DNA of 64,000 bases. It comes from Streptomyces sp. NBC_00178. GTDB taxonomy: Bacteria > Actinomycetota > Actinomycetes > Streptomycetales > Streptomycetaceae. Every line of letters starts with the position of its first letter. Positions within the stretch are counted from its first letter, which is position 1. The stretch spans positions 6,973,501-7,037,500 of the forward strand of contig NZ_CP108143.1 of assembly GCF_036206005.1 (NCBI RefSeq), read 5' to 3'. The position numbers and the translations under genes are program-made. This document shows, one piece after another, positions 24,416 through 32,667 of this stretch. Under the pieces are notes generated by a model. The model was not told the origin of the DNA. It saw nothing but the letters and a program-made list of their open reading frames with translations, and ran no database searches.

Positions 24416-25468
24416 ATGACGGTCAGTACCTTCGAGTTCGGACTGAACTCGTTCGGGGACATCGCCACGGACGGTGGCAGTCGGGTGCTCAGCGATGCCG
24501 AGACGGTGCGGCTGCTCGTCCAGGAGGCCAGGCTCGCCGAGAACTCGGGAGTGGACGTCTTCAGCCTCGGGGAGCACTACAGGCCCGGGCACGTGGACAG
24601 CGCCGCCCCCGTACTGCTCTCCGCCATGGCCGTGGCGACCGAGCGCATACGCCTCGGAACCTCGGTGACCGTTCTGAGCACCAACGACCCCGTCCGGCTC
24701 TACCACGACTTCGCCACGCTCGACGCGGTGTCGGACGGCCGCGCACAACTCGTGCTCGGCCGTGCCTCGGCGACGGAGTCGTTCCCCCTGTTCGGCTACG
24801 ACCTCGCCGACTACGAGGAACTCTTTGAGGAGAAGCTCGAACTGTTCACGCGTCTGCAGAGGGAGGAAGCCGTCACGTGGACGGGTACCACGCGCAGCCC
24901 CCTCGTCGAGCAGCTTTTGCGTCCCCGGATGCGGCCCGGCGGCATTCCCACCTGGATAGGAGTGGGCGGCAGTCCTCATTCCGTCGTCCGCGCCGGCCGC
25001 TACGGCCTGCCCCTGATGCTCGCCATCATCGGTGGACGCCCCCAGCGCTTCGCCGGACACGTCGACCTCTTCCAGAAGACGCTCCAGCAGGCCGGGCACG
25101 CCCCGCAGCCGGTCGGTCAGCACTCACTGGGGCTCATCGCCGACACCGACGAGGAGGCGGCCGAGACCTGGTGGACCTACTGGGAACCCGTCTCACGGGC
25201 GCTCGCGGAGGAGCGGGGCTTCTACCGGCCGACCCGTGACCGCTTCGAATCCGAGCGCAAGACCGGTGCGCTCTTCGTGGGCTCTCCCGACACCGTCGCC
25301 CGCAAGATCGCCACGGCGGCCCGCGACCTGAACCTCAGCCGGTTCGACCTCAAGTACGACATCATGCACCTCCCGCTCCAGGCCCGCGCTCGCACGATCG
25401 AGCTGCTGGGACAGGAAGTGGCGCCCAGGGTGCGTGCCATTCTCAGCAAGGAGTCCGCACATGTCTGA
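24416..25468 (+). CDS. LLM class (luciferase-like) flavin-dependent oxidoreductase, copy 1
   Basis: A 350-residue luciferase-like monooxygenase-fold enzyme using reduced FMN or F420. FGLNSFGDIATDG opens the barrel, then GVDVFSLGEHYRPGHVDSAA, IRLGTSVTVLSTNDPVRLYH, LVLGRASATESFPLFGYDLA and WIGVGGSPHSVVRAGRYGLP follow the family pattern. ATG 24416 has GAGGAG upstream. It is very similar to the next gene (shared FPLFGYDLADY and ITGG-like barrel segments), so the two arose by tandem duplication. First gene of a three-gene operon controlled by the divergent MarR. Confidence 0.9.
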   Translation: MTVSTFEFGLNSFGDIATDGGSRVLSDAETVRLLVQEARLAENSGVDVFSLGEHYRPGHVDSAAPVLLSAMAVATERIRLGTSVTVLSTNDPVRLYHDFATLDAVSDGRAQLVLGRASATESFPLFGYDLADYEELFEEKLELFTRLQREEAVTWTGTTRSPLVEQLLRPRMRPGGIPTWIGVGGSPHSVVRAGRYGLPLMLAIIGGRPQRFAGHVDLFQKTLQQAGHAPQPVGQHSLGLIADTDEEAAETWWTYWEPVSRALAEERGFYRPTRDRFESERKTGALFVGSPDTVARKIATAARDLNLSRFDLKYDIMHLPLQARARTIELLGQEVAPRVRAILSKESAHV

Positions 25469-26492
25469 TCTGGTCATCGGCCTGGACACATTCGGTGACG
25501 TGCCCGTCGACGACAACGGCGTGCCCGTCACCCACGCGAGATCGATCCGTCAGACCGTCGAGGAGGCCGTCCTCGCGGACGACATCGGCGTCGACGTCCT
25601 GGCGCTCGGCGAGCACCACCGTCCCGAGTACTCGGTGTCCTCGCCGGAGACCGTCCTCGCCGGAATCGCCACCCGCACCAAGCGCATGCGCCTCTCCTCC
25701 GGCGTGACCGTGCTCAGCTCCGACGACCCGGTCCGGGTGTTCCAGCGCTTCGCCACGGTCGACGCGCTCTCCGAGGGGCGGGCCGAGGTCATCCTCGGCC
25801 GGGGCTCCTTCACCGAGTCCTTCCCCCTGTTCGGCTACGACCTCGCCGACTACGACGTGCTCTTCGAGGAGAAGCTCGACCTTTTCGTGAGGCTGCTCGA
25901 CGAGAAGCCCGTCACGTGGGAGGGTACCGTCCGGGCGGCTCTGGACAACGTGGAGGTGTTCCCGCCGACCGAGTCCGGCCACCTGTCCACCTGGGTCGGT
26001 GTGGGCGGTTCCCCGCAGTCGGTCGTCCGCACCGCGCGCCACGGACTCCCGCTCATGCTCGCCATCATCGGCGGATCCCCCGAGCGCTTCGCCCCCTACA
26101 TCGACCTGTACCAGCGGGCCGCCGCGCAGTTCGGGACCACCGCGCACCCGGTCGGGATGCACTCGCCCGGGTTCGTGGCCGACACGGACGAACAGGCCCG
26201 GGAGGTGCACTGGCCTGCCTACCGTGCCATTCGCGACCGCATCGGCGCGCTCCGCGGCTGGCCCCCGGTGCGTCGTGAGGAGTACGAAGCGGAGATCGAG
26301 CACGGCTCCCTGTACGTCGGCTCGCCGGAGACGGTCGCACGAAAGATCGCCAACGCGGTCCGCGGGCTCGGCGTCGGCAGGTTCGACCTCATCTACGCCG
26401 CCGGAGCCCAGCCGATCAGCGCCCGCCTCCGGGCCGTCGAGCTCTACGGCACCAAGGTCATCCCCATGGTCCGCGACATCCTCGCCGACTGA
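25461..26492 (+). CDS. LLM class flavin-dependent oxidoreductase, copy 2
   Basis: A 343-residue paralogue of the preceding gene. Equivalent blocks are GLDTFGDVPVDDNG, GVDVLALGEHHRPEYSVSSP, MRLSSGVTVLSSDDPVRVFQ, VILGRGSFTESFPLFGYDLA and WVGVGGSPQSVVRTARHGLP. Its ATG lies eight bases inside the end of copy 1 with AAGGAG upstream, so the two are translationally coupled. Divergence in the 24845-24940 versus 25880-25970 loop, which lines the active site in this fold, suggests different substrates or a heterodimer as in bacterial luciferase. That is inference. Confidence 0.9.
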   Translation: MSDLVIGLDTFGDVPVDDNGVPVTHARSIRQTVEEAVLADDIGVDVLALGEHHRPEYSVSSPETVLAGIATRTKRMRLSSGVTVLSSDDPVRVFQRFATVDALSEGRAEVILGRGSFTESFPLFGYDLADYDVLFEEKLDLFVRLLDEKPVTWEGTVRAALDNVEVFPPTESGHLSTWVGVGGSPQSVVRTARHGLPLMLAIIGGSPERFAPYIDLYQRAAAQFGTTAHPVGMHSPGFVADTDEQAREVHWPAYRAIRDRIGALRGWPPVRREEYEAEIEHGSLYVGSPETVARKIANAVRGLGVGRFDLIYAAGAQPISARLRAVELYGTKVIPMVRDILAD

Positions 26493-26511
26493 ATTCCTGA
26501 CTGGAGACGTC

Positions 26512-27216
26512 ATGGACATCGAAAGCGTCCGCACCATCGGCATCCTCGGAGCGGGAAAAGTGGGGACCGTGCTGGCCAGGCTCGCCCTGTCCGCCGGCTA
26601 CCGGGTACTCGTCGCGGGGTCGGGCTCACCCGACGACATCGCTCTGACCGTCGACGTCCTGGCCACGGGCGCGGTGGCGGTCACGGCGGCGGAGGCCGCC
26701 GGGGCGGACGCCGTGATCCTTGCGCTCCCCCTCGGGAAGTACAAGAGCATTCCCGGCGAGCACCTGCGGGACAAGCTGGTCATCGACGCGATGAACTACT
26801 GGTGGGAAGTCGACGGCATACGCGACGACTTCACCGGCCCCGACGTCTCGACCAGTGAGATCGTCCAGAGGTTCCTGCCGGAGTCCCGAGTGGTCAAGGC
26901 GTTCAACCACATGGGCTACCACGACCTGGAGGACGAGGCCCGTTCCGCCGGTGTGCCCGGACGCAAGGCGATCGCCGTGGCGGGTGACGACCTGGACGAC
27001 AGGGTCGTCGCATCCCTGATCGTGAACAACCTGGGCTTCGATCCGGTCACCGCCGGCTCCCTCGCCGCCGGCAGGGCGCTGCAGCCGGGAACCGAGGCAT
27101 TCGGTGCCAACGTCAGTGCGGAGGAACTGCGCGGCATGCTCGACCGTTTCGCCGAGGCGGAGCACGGCCGGGCCGGTCTCGGCGATGCCGGAACCGCCGT
27201 GCGCGTGGGCGACTGA
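26512..27216 (+). CDS. NADPH-dependent F420 reductase-like NAD(P)-binding protein
   Basis: A 234-residue protein with an N-terminal Rossmann fold (TIGILGAGKVGTVLARLALS, then YRVLVAGSGSPDDI) of the F420H2:NADP oxidoreductase-like group. Further blocks are ADAVILALPLGKYKSIPG, DAMNYWWEVDG, VVKAFNHMGYHDLEDEARS and RKAIAVAGDDLDDR. It follows copy 2 of the luciferase-like enzymes by 19 bases, with CTGGAGACG as ribosome site. The pairing suggests it supplies reduced deazaflavin (or acts on NADP-linked substrate) for those two enzymes. Confidence 0.85.
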   Translation: MDIESVRTIGILGAGKVGTVLARLALSAGYRVLVAGSGSPDDIALTVDVLATGAVAVTAAEAAGADAVILALPLGKYKSIPGEHLRDKLVIDAMNYWWEVDGIRDDFTGPDVSTSEIVQRFLPESRVVKAFNHMGYHDLEDEARSAGVPGRKAIAVAGDDLDDRVVASLIVNNLGFDPVTAGSLAAGRALQPGTEAFGANVSAEELRGMLDRFAEAEHGRAGLGDAGTAVRVGD

Positions 27217-27444
27217 CCTCACGGGTCGCGGCTTCCCCCTGCCGGGTGGCGGCCGTCGTGGCGCGCCCGGCGACGCGGTGCGCGCCCGCTCAGGGGGACC
27301 TGGGCGGGCAGAGGATTCGCACGGCTGCCCGTGCCCGAACCGTGCTTCACCGGGCGTTCGGATTCTCGCCGAAGCTGTTGTGCCGGACCGGCACCACCGC
27401 CCGTGCACCGCGCGGGAAAGGCCCGGAATTCGCCGGTGCCCGGG

Positions 27445-28722
27445 TCAGCCTGCCGCGTCCACAGCCGGTCGTGGCGTCAGGGAGCGGATGCGGGGTATCG
27501 GTGACGGCAGCAGCCAGAGCAGGGACAGGGCCCCGCCCAGTGCGGCGACGAGGAGGGTGGCCCTCAGCCCGATGACCGTGGCCAGGACGCCGCCCGCGAC
27601 GGCGCCCACGGGCCGCACCCCGTAGTTGATGGTGCTGAACGCACCCGCGGTACGACTGCGCAGGCCGTCGGGGACCACCGTCGTCTGCAGGGCATTGAGG
27701 TTGACGTCGAACAGCATGACCCCGACGCCGGACAGGAACTCGGAAGCGGCCAGAACTCCGGCACGGAGCCACAAGGGTCCGCCCGCGGCGGCGGCGATGG
27801 CGATCGGCGCGGGGAAGGCCACCGCTCCCACGGCAATGGTGCGTCCCACTCCGATGCGTCGTGACACCCCAGGAGCGACCAGGGCACCGACCAGGGATCC
27901 CGTGGCGCCGACGCCGAACGCGAGGCCGATGACGCCAGGGGAGAGCCCGAGGTCCCGGCTGGCGAAGAGCACGACCAGCCCACCGCCTGCGAGGAACGTG
28001 AAGAAGTTGACGGTCGCGGCGCACCCGAGGCAGGCCCGGAGCACCGGGTGACGGACGACGAGAACAAGTCCCTCCCTCGCCCGCCGCAGAAGCGAGGGTG
28101 CCGAGCTGCCGGCCGCCACCGGCGGCTCGTCGACCGACACCCGGCTGATCAGGATCGCCGATGCCAGGAACGTCAGGGCATCGACGACCAGGGTCACGGG
28201 AGCGGTGAGCAACTGGATCAGGGCGCCGCCGATGGCCGGGCCGGCTACGTGCGACGCGGATCGGCCGGCACTGAGTCCGCTGTTCGCTTCGACGTAGGAC
28301 GCGCGGGGGACGAGGCTCACGAAGAACGGCGGATAGGCCGTGTTGAACAGCACCCCGGCCGCGCCCGTGAGCAGCGCGACGGCGTAGAGCTGAACGAGCG
28401 TCACCGCTCCCCACGCGTAGGCCGCCGGCACGCTGAGCAGGGCGGCGGCGCGGACCAGGTCGGCGAGGATCATCAGACGGCGTCTGCGGGGCCGGTGATC
28501 GACCCACGCCCCCAGAAGGATCGCGAGCAGGCTCGGGGTCCAGACGAGCGCGGTCAGCCATGCGACCTGGCCTGCCGAGGCGTGCAGGGCGCCCACGGCG
28601 ATCAGGGGCAGGGCCAGCTCGGTGATCCGGTCGCCGAACTGGGAGATCACGTTTCCGGTCCAGAAGCGGCGGAACCGCTGATCCCGCCACAGTGATATCG
28701 CCCCGGGAGCCCGCCCCTTCAC
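27445..28722 (-). CDS. MFS transporter (MefA-like efflux type)
   Basis: A 425-residue major-facilitator protein of about 12 helices. FRRFWTGNVISQFGDRITEL and ALPLIAVGALHASAGQVAWL are characteristic of the macrolide-efflux-like branch, with the loop LLGAWVDHRPRRRRLMILAD after helix 2. The start is GTG 28722, overlapping the regulator stop in GTGA, so it is coupled to the ArsR-type gene upstream. Probable drug or metabolite efflux controlled by that regulator. Confidence 0.9.
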   Translation of the reverse strand: MKGRAPGAISLWRDQRFRRFWTGNVISQFGDRITELALPLIAVGALHASAGQVAWLTALVWTPSLLAILLGAWVDHRPRRRRLMILADLVRAAALLSVPAAYAWGAVTLVQLYAVALLTGAAGVLFNTAYPPFFVSLVPRASYVEANSGLSAGRSASHVAGPAIGGALIQLLTAPVTLVVDALTFLASAILISRVSVDEPPVAAGSSAPSLLRRAREGLVLVVRHPVLRACLGCAATVNFFTFLAGGGLVVLFASRDLGLSPGVIGLAFGVGATGSLVGALVAPGVSRRIGVGRTIAVGAVAFPAPIAIAAAAGGPLWLRAGVLAASEFLSGVGVMLFDVNLNALQTTVVPDGLRSRTAGAFSTINYGVRPVGAVAGGVLATVIGLRATLLVAALGGALSLLWLLPSPIPRIRSLTPRPAVDAAG

Positions 28723-29327
28723 GGGGCCTGCCCGGGTTGTTCCGCCGCGGCTTCGGGCAGCACGTAGCGCAGCATGTGGACGCCGCGCGCGTCGGGCTGC
28801 CGCTCAGCGGGGTCCCGGGTGACGTACGGCGCGAGCACGCGCTCGATCCCGTCCTCGATCGCGGCGAGTTCCTCGGGGGACACGACGAGGCGGGTGCTCG
28901 CCAGTCCGGCCGAGTTGCGCCACGCCGGATCGAGTTGGGGCTCCACCTCGGCGGCCCACCGGCCCGGCAGGTCCGCATGGCGCAGGAACATCTGCTGGGA
29001 CAGCACCCGCGCGGCGGACCGGCCCTCCTCGTCCGCCGGATCCCGGGGCGTCTCGAACCGGAAGCCGCGCGCCACCGCTTCCCACCTGCGTTGCCGGCGG
29101 TCCGAGCCCTGCTCGCTGTCGCGGACCAGCCCGAAGCCGGCCAGATGACGCAGATGCCAGCTGGTGACCGACGGCGTCGCTCCCACGTCGGGAGCGAGCT
29201 CGGTCGCGGTCGCCGGACCGTGCCGCCCCAGCCGGTCGAGGATCGCGAGCCGTACCGGATGCGCCAACGCCCGCATCGCCTGCGGGTCACTGATCTCGAT
29301 ATCGCCCAGGTGATTGCGGGATTCCAT
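28719..29327 (-). CDS. ArsR-type winged-helix regulator
   Basis: A 202-residue regulator from ATG 29327 (209 from GTG 29348). The DNA-binding domain is N-terminal: DPQAMRALAHPVRLAILDRL, HGPATATELAPDVGATPSVT, SWHLRHLAGFGLVRDSEQGS, then a long helical C-terminal part ending VHMLRYVLPEAAAEQ. There is no metal-site cysteine cluster. TTGACT, 17 bases, AACACT upstream would start the transcript at or next to ATG 29327, so a leaderless message is likely. The perfect repeat at 29331-29348 overlaps that promoter, giving autoregulation. It forms an operon with the MFS gene. Confidence 0.85.
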   Translation of the reverse strand: MESRNHLGDIEISDPQAMRALAHPVRLAILDRLGRHGPATATELAPDVGATPSVTSWHLRHLAGFGLVRDSEQGSDRRQRRWEAVARGFRFETPRDPADEEGRSAARVLSQQMFLRHADLPGRWAAEVEPQLDPAWRNSAGLASTRLVVSPEELAAIEDGIERVLAPYVTRDPAERQPDARGVHMLRYVLPEAAAEQPGQAP

Positions 29328-29330
29328 GAC

Positions 29331-29348
29331 GTGAGAGTGTTCTCTCAC
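29331..29348. promoter_or_regulatory. Operator GTGAGAG-TGTT-CTCTCAC
   Basis: A perfect 7-base inverted repeat with a 4-base spacer sits three bases upstream of the regulator ATG and covers its -10 region. Its position makes it the obvious autoregulatory site of the ArsR/MFS operon. Confidence 0.75.
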
Positions 29349-29430
29349 GATGTGCGGGAGTCAAGTCCCCTGTCGCGGTGCGTGCGCGGCACCCGGCGCC
29401 TCGCCGGTGACGGACCACGAATCGAGACAC

Positions 29431-29450
29431 ATGTTTTTGACTAGGCAAAT
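29431..29450 (+). promoter_or_regulatory. Operator copy ATGTTT-N8-GCAAAT, cupin promoter
   Basis: The right arm GCAAAT and the spacer TTGACTAG match the DedA operator; the left arm is degenerate. TTGACT within it is a natural -35 for the cupin gene 147 bases downstream. Confidence 0.5.
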
Positions 29451-29596
29451 ATGTATTTCACGGTCTTCGGTTTCCGGAACCGGAAGCCGGAATCAGAAGG
29501 GCCGCTGCTGGTCGGCCGGCCGGAAGGCTGTGACCGCGGCACCGGGGGTGGAGCCTCCCGGTGCCGAACGCCAACTGCCCAGTGGAGTTGAAGATC

Positions 29597-30115
29597 ATGA
29601 GTTTCTCGCTGACGGACGTGGACGCCGACGATCCCATCTGGACGAGGCGTGGCGCGGTCCACGTCCCGTCGGGCCGCGGTCCGACGGTGTGGGGCGCCAA
29701 CGACGTCTACACCATCAAGATCACGGGTGAGCAGACCCAGGGGCGGCTGGGGCTGGTCGAGGCGACCGTTCCCGCGGGGGGCGGTCCCGACGCGCACGCC
29801 CACACGCGGGAGGACGAGTCGTTCTACCTGATCGACGGTGAACTCGAGTTCGTGGACGGTGACCACGTTTTCACCGCGGTCGCGGGAGATTTCATCCACG
29901 TGCCCCCGGGGATCCGCCACGGCTTCAAGAACCGGGGCAACCACGCGGCGAAGCTGCTGTTCATGTACACGCCTGCCGGTCTGGAACAGCTCATGCTCGA
30001 CCACAGCACGCCCGCGCGCCCGGGGGAGACGCCGCCTCCGACCGACGACGACATGACCGCCCGGGCCATACAGGTGATCTGCAAGTCGGAGACCATCAGG
30101 CCGGCGCAGCCCTGA
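29597..30115 (+). CDS. Cupin domain protein
   Basis: A 172-residue single-domain cupin. Motif 1 is GGGPDAHAHTREDESFYLID with two His and a Glu as metal ligands; motif 2 is FIHVPPGIRHGFKNRG with the third His. The C-terminal tail (TPPPTDDDMTARAIQVICKS) is polar. Cupins of this form include quercetinase-like dioxygenases and ring-cleaving enzymes, and the activity here is not predictable. ATG 29597 is chosen over the upstream frame because the fold begins there. It is a single gene next to a TTGAC-GCAA operator. Confidence 0.87.
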   Translation: MSFSLTDVDADDPIWTRRGAVHVPSGRGPTVWGANDVYTIKITGEQTQGRLGLVEATVPAGGGPDAHAHTREDESFYLIDGELEFVDGDHVFTAVAGDFIHVPPGIRHGFKNRGNHAAKLLFMYTPAGLEQLMLDHSTPARPGETPPPTDDDMTARAIQVICKSETIRPAQP

Positions 30116-30142
30116 CGGGCGCACCCGTACACCCCTCCCGCT

Positions 30143-30176
30143 CCCGCCGTGACCGCCTCATGTGGCGCACGGCGGG
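30143..30176 (+). terminator. Hairpin after the cupin gene
   Basis: CCCGCCGTG (30143-30151) pairs with CACGGCGGG (30168-30176) around a 16-base loop, 28 bases after the stop. No gene is recognised in 30116-30361. Confidence 0.5.
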
Positions 30177-30361
30177 TCGGTCGTTTCATGGACCCGGGCC
30201 ACGCGTACGCCCGGGCCCGACGCGGCGGCGCTCGCGCGTCCACGCGCGGCTGTCCCTCTGCGGTCCGCGCGGGCGCCGGCTGTCCCCCCTGCGCGTCCAT
30301 GCGGACCCCCTTGTGCCGTCGACCCACTGCCCGCCCGCGGACGCGGGCGAGCCTTCGCCCG

Positions 30362-31480
30362 TCACGCGTCGATGTGACCCAGCAGCTTCTTCATGGTGGG
30401 CACCGCCAGGGTTCTGCTCTTCAGCGTCGCCGTCGCCCTGTTGCCGAGCACGACCACATCGCGTCCGAGCGTCGGCAGGAGTGTGGTGCCGGCCTCGGAT
30501 CCGAAGGGCACGGAGAAGATGCGCATCGGCGCCGGCTTGTAGGGGCGGGGACTGCTGCCGTGCTTGCTGTTGTCCAGATACGTACGGATGTTGTGCGCCG
30601 CCGCCTCGCCCTGAGCGATGGCGGACGGGCTGAGCTTGGCCTCGGACACGTCGTTGACGTCGCCGATCGCGAAGACGTCCCGCTGTCCCCGCACCCGGAG
30701 GTGGGTGTCCACCATGATGTGGCCGCTTTCGTCGAGCCAGGCCCCCAGCCCCCCGAGCCGGAGCCACAGAGTGTTGGGGGTGGTGCCCGTCGTCCAGTAC
30801 ACGACGTCGGCGCCGAGCGGGCCGCCGGCCTGGTCGCGCAACCGCGTGCCGACTCCGCCCGCGGAGGAGACGACGGTGTCCAGCAGGATGTTCACGTCGT
30901 GCTGTTCCAGCCAGGCCTTCGCCCGGCGCCCCATCCGGCCGGTGCCGTGCCTGGACAGCAGCCGGCGGCCGGAATGCGCGAGGGTCACGGTGGCGCCGGG
31001 GTTGGCCTTACGCAGCTCCGCGGCCAGCTCCACGCCTGAGGGCCCGCCCCCGACGACCAGCATGCTGCGCGCCTGGGCGACGCGGTGCTGGTGGTTCCGG
31101 AAGGAGGCGGCCGCCTCCTCGACGCTGTATCCGGTGAAGCGCGCGGGCTCCTGGTAATCGGCCCCCGTCGCGATCACCAGTACGTCGTACGGCACCCGGT
31201 GCCCCGTCGCGAGGACGACCTGGCGTTCGGCCGTCGACACACCGACGGCCTTGTTCCGTACGACACGGCCGTTGGCCAGGAGCGAGTCGTACGGGATGAA
31301 GGGGGCGTAGGTCCAGTCCTCGTCCGTGCTCGCGCGAAGTGAGGCGACGCGGTGGAAGAACGCCTCCTTCAGGTCGATCAGGGTGACGTCGGCGTCCGCG
31401 TCCAGTTGGCGGGCCAGGCGGACTCCCGCGTACCCCCCGCCGATGATGACGGCCCGTCGCGTGGTCGTGGCCATGGCCAT
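30362..31480 (-). CDS. NAD(P)/FAD-dependent oxidoreductase, NDH-2-like
   Basis: A 372-residue pyridine-nucleotide disulfide-fold oxidoreductase without the redox disulfide. The FAD motif is VIIGGGYAGVRLARQL near the N terminus, and the NAD motif is MLVVGGGPSGVELAAELRKA about residue 140. The second FAD motif is QRDVFAIGDVNDV near residue 265. It resembles type II NADH:quinone oxidoreductases/AIF-like proteins, which pass electrons to quinones at the membrane. There is no strong membrane anchor, though the C terminus is amphipathic. ATG 31480 is chosen. It is divergent from the DsbA gene across 417 bases with a TetR-type operator. Confidence 0.87.
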   Translation of the reverse strand: MAMATTTRRAVIIGGGYAGVRLARQLDADADVTLIDLKEAFFHRVASLRASTDEDWTYAPFIPYDSLLANGRVVRNKAVGVSTAERQVVLATGHRVPYDVLVIATGADYQEPARFTGYSVEEAAASFRNHQHRVAQARSMLVVGGGPSGVELAAELRKANPGATVTLAHSGRRLLSRHGTGRMGRRAKAWLEQHDVNILLDTVVSSAGGVGTRLRDQAGGPLGADVVYWTTGTTPNTLWLRLGGLGAWLDESGHIMVDTHLRVRGQRDVFAIGDVNDVSEAKLSPSAIAQGEAAAHNIRTYLDNSKHGSSPRPYKPAPMRIFSVPFGSEAGTTLLPTLGRDVVVLGNRATATLKSRTLAVPTMKKLLGHIDA

Positions 31481-31750
31481 GATCAGGTCACTTCTTTCCG
31501 TTGGTGCTGACTGCTCGTGATCCGGAGTGCGGTGCCGCCCGTGTGCCGATGGCGCCCCTCATTGCACGCCTGACGAGGGCTTTCAGGTTCAAGGCCGGGG
31601 CTTCGGCGGCTCCGAACCCGCACCGCGTGGGGGATGCGTGGACATTCCGTGTGTGCCGGGCACGGCGGGTCGGTGCGGCAGATCCGACGAGGGTGCGCAT
31701 CCGGTGGACGCGTCCGCGGAATGGATGGGGCACCCGGGGCGTTCTCGAAC

Positions 31751-31768
31751 AAGACGGCCGGTCGTCTA
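31751..31768. promoter_or_regulatory. TetR-type operator AAGACGGCCGGTCGTCTA
   Basis: Two changes from the perfect palindrome TAGACGACCGGTCGTCTA found elsewhere. It lies 130 bases upstream of the DsbA-family gene and 271 bases from the divergent NDH-2-like gene. Apart from this site, 31481-31897 shows no feature I can support. Confidence 0.65.
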
Positions 31769-31897
31769 TTATTCGGACCAGGTCGTCGACAGACCGGCCG
31801 TACGGCGGGAGTCACTCGCCGCCGTCGTGCGGCAGGGCGACTCACCCAGCAGCGGATTCCGCAGGGACCGCACCCCCGAAGACCAGGAGATCAGATC

Positions 31898-32542
31898 ATG
31901 CGCGTCGAAATGTGGACCGATATCGCCTGCCCGTGGTGCTACGTCGGCCGGGAACACTTCAACAAGGGGCTTGCCGACTTCGCGCATCGTGACCAGGTGG
32001 AAGTGGTCCACCGGTCGTTCGAACTCAACCCCAAGGCGAAGAACGGCACCGTGCCGATTATCGACGCGGTCGCGGCGCAGTACGGGCGCACCCACCAGCA
32101 GCAGGTCGACCGCGAGCACCAGGCCGCCTCCATGGCGAACGCGGTGGGGCTGGAGTTCCGCGTGGGCGGACGTGTCTTCGGCAACACCTTCGACCTGCAC
32201 CGGCTCAGCCACTTCGCCAAGACCCGCGGCCTGCAGGGCGAGTTCCTGGACCGCGCGTTCCAGGCCAACTTCGCCGAAAAGCGCTCCGTCTACGACACGG
32301 AGACCGTGGTGGCTCTGGCCGTCGAGGCGGGACTGGAGGAGACCGAGGTACGAGAGGTGCTCGCCGACCCCAAGAAGTTCGCCGACGAGGTGCGGTCCGA
32401 TGAGCGGCGCGCCTCCGAGATCGGTGTGAGCGGAGTGCCCTTCTTCGTGCTGGGCGGACGCTACGGCGTGAACGGCGTCCAGGCGCCCGCGGCCTTCACC
32501 CGGGCGCTGGAGCAGGCCTGGGCGGACCAGTCGGCCGCCTGA
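31898..32542 (+). CDS. DsbA family oxidoreductase, FrnE-like
   Basis: A 214-residue thioredoxin-fold protein of the FrnE/polyketide-associated DsbA group. The redox motif is CPWC in TDIACPWCYVGREHFNKGL, directly after the first strand, and the cis-Pro loop is SGVPFFVLGGRYGVNGVQAP. There is no signal peptide, so it acts in the cytoplasm, where relatives oxidise or isomerise disulfides and protect from oxidative stress. ATG 31898 follows AGGAGATCAGATC. It is a single gene with a TetR-type operator at 31751-31768, shared with WrbA and SDR genes. Confidence 0.92.
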   Translation: MRVEMWTDIACPWCYVGREHFNKGLADFAHRDQVEVVHRSFELNPKAKNGTVPIIDAVAAQYGRTHQQQVDREHQAASMANAVGLEFRVGGRVFGNTFDLHRLSHFAKTRGLQGEFLDRAFQANFAEKRSVYDTETVVALAVEAGLEETEVREVLADPKKFADEVRSDERRASEIGVSGVPFFVLGGRYGVNGVQAPAAFTRALEQAWADQSAA

Positions 32543-32548
32543 GGTCCC

Positions 32549-32580
32549 GGGGGCGGGTGAGCCGCAGCGCACCTGCCCCC
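32549..32580 (+). terminator. Terminator after the DsbA gene
   Basis: An 11-bp stem (32549-32559 with 32570-32580, one G-U pair) starts seven bases after the stop codon. Confidence 0.6.
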
Positions 32581-32667
32581 GCTCCGGCCCTCGGACGCCA
32601 CGCGCCACGGCCGCCGACCGCGCACGTTCCCCTCGCCGGCCGTGCGAGGGACCGGTGCCGCCGTGCC

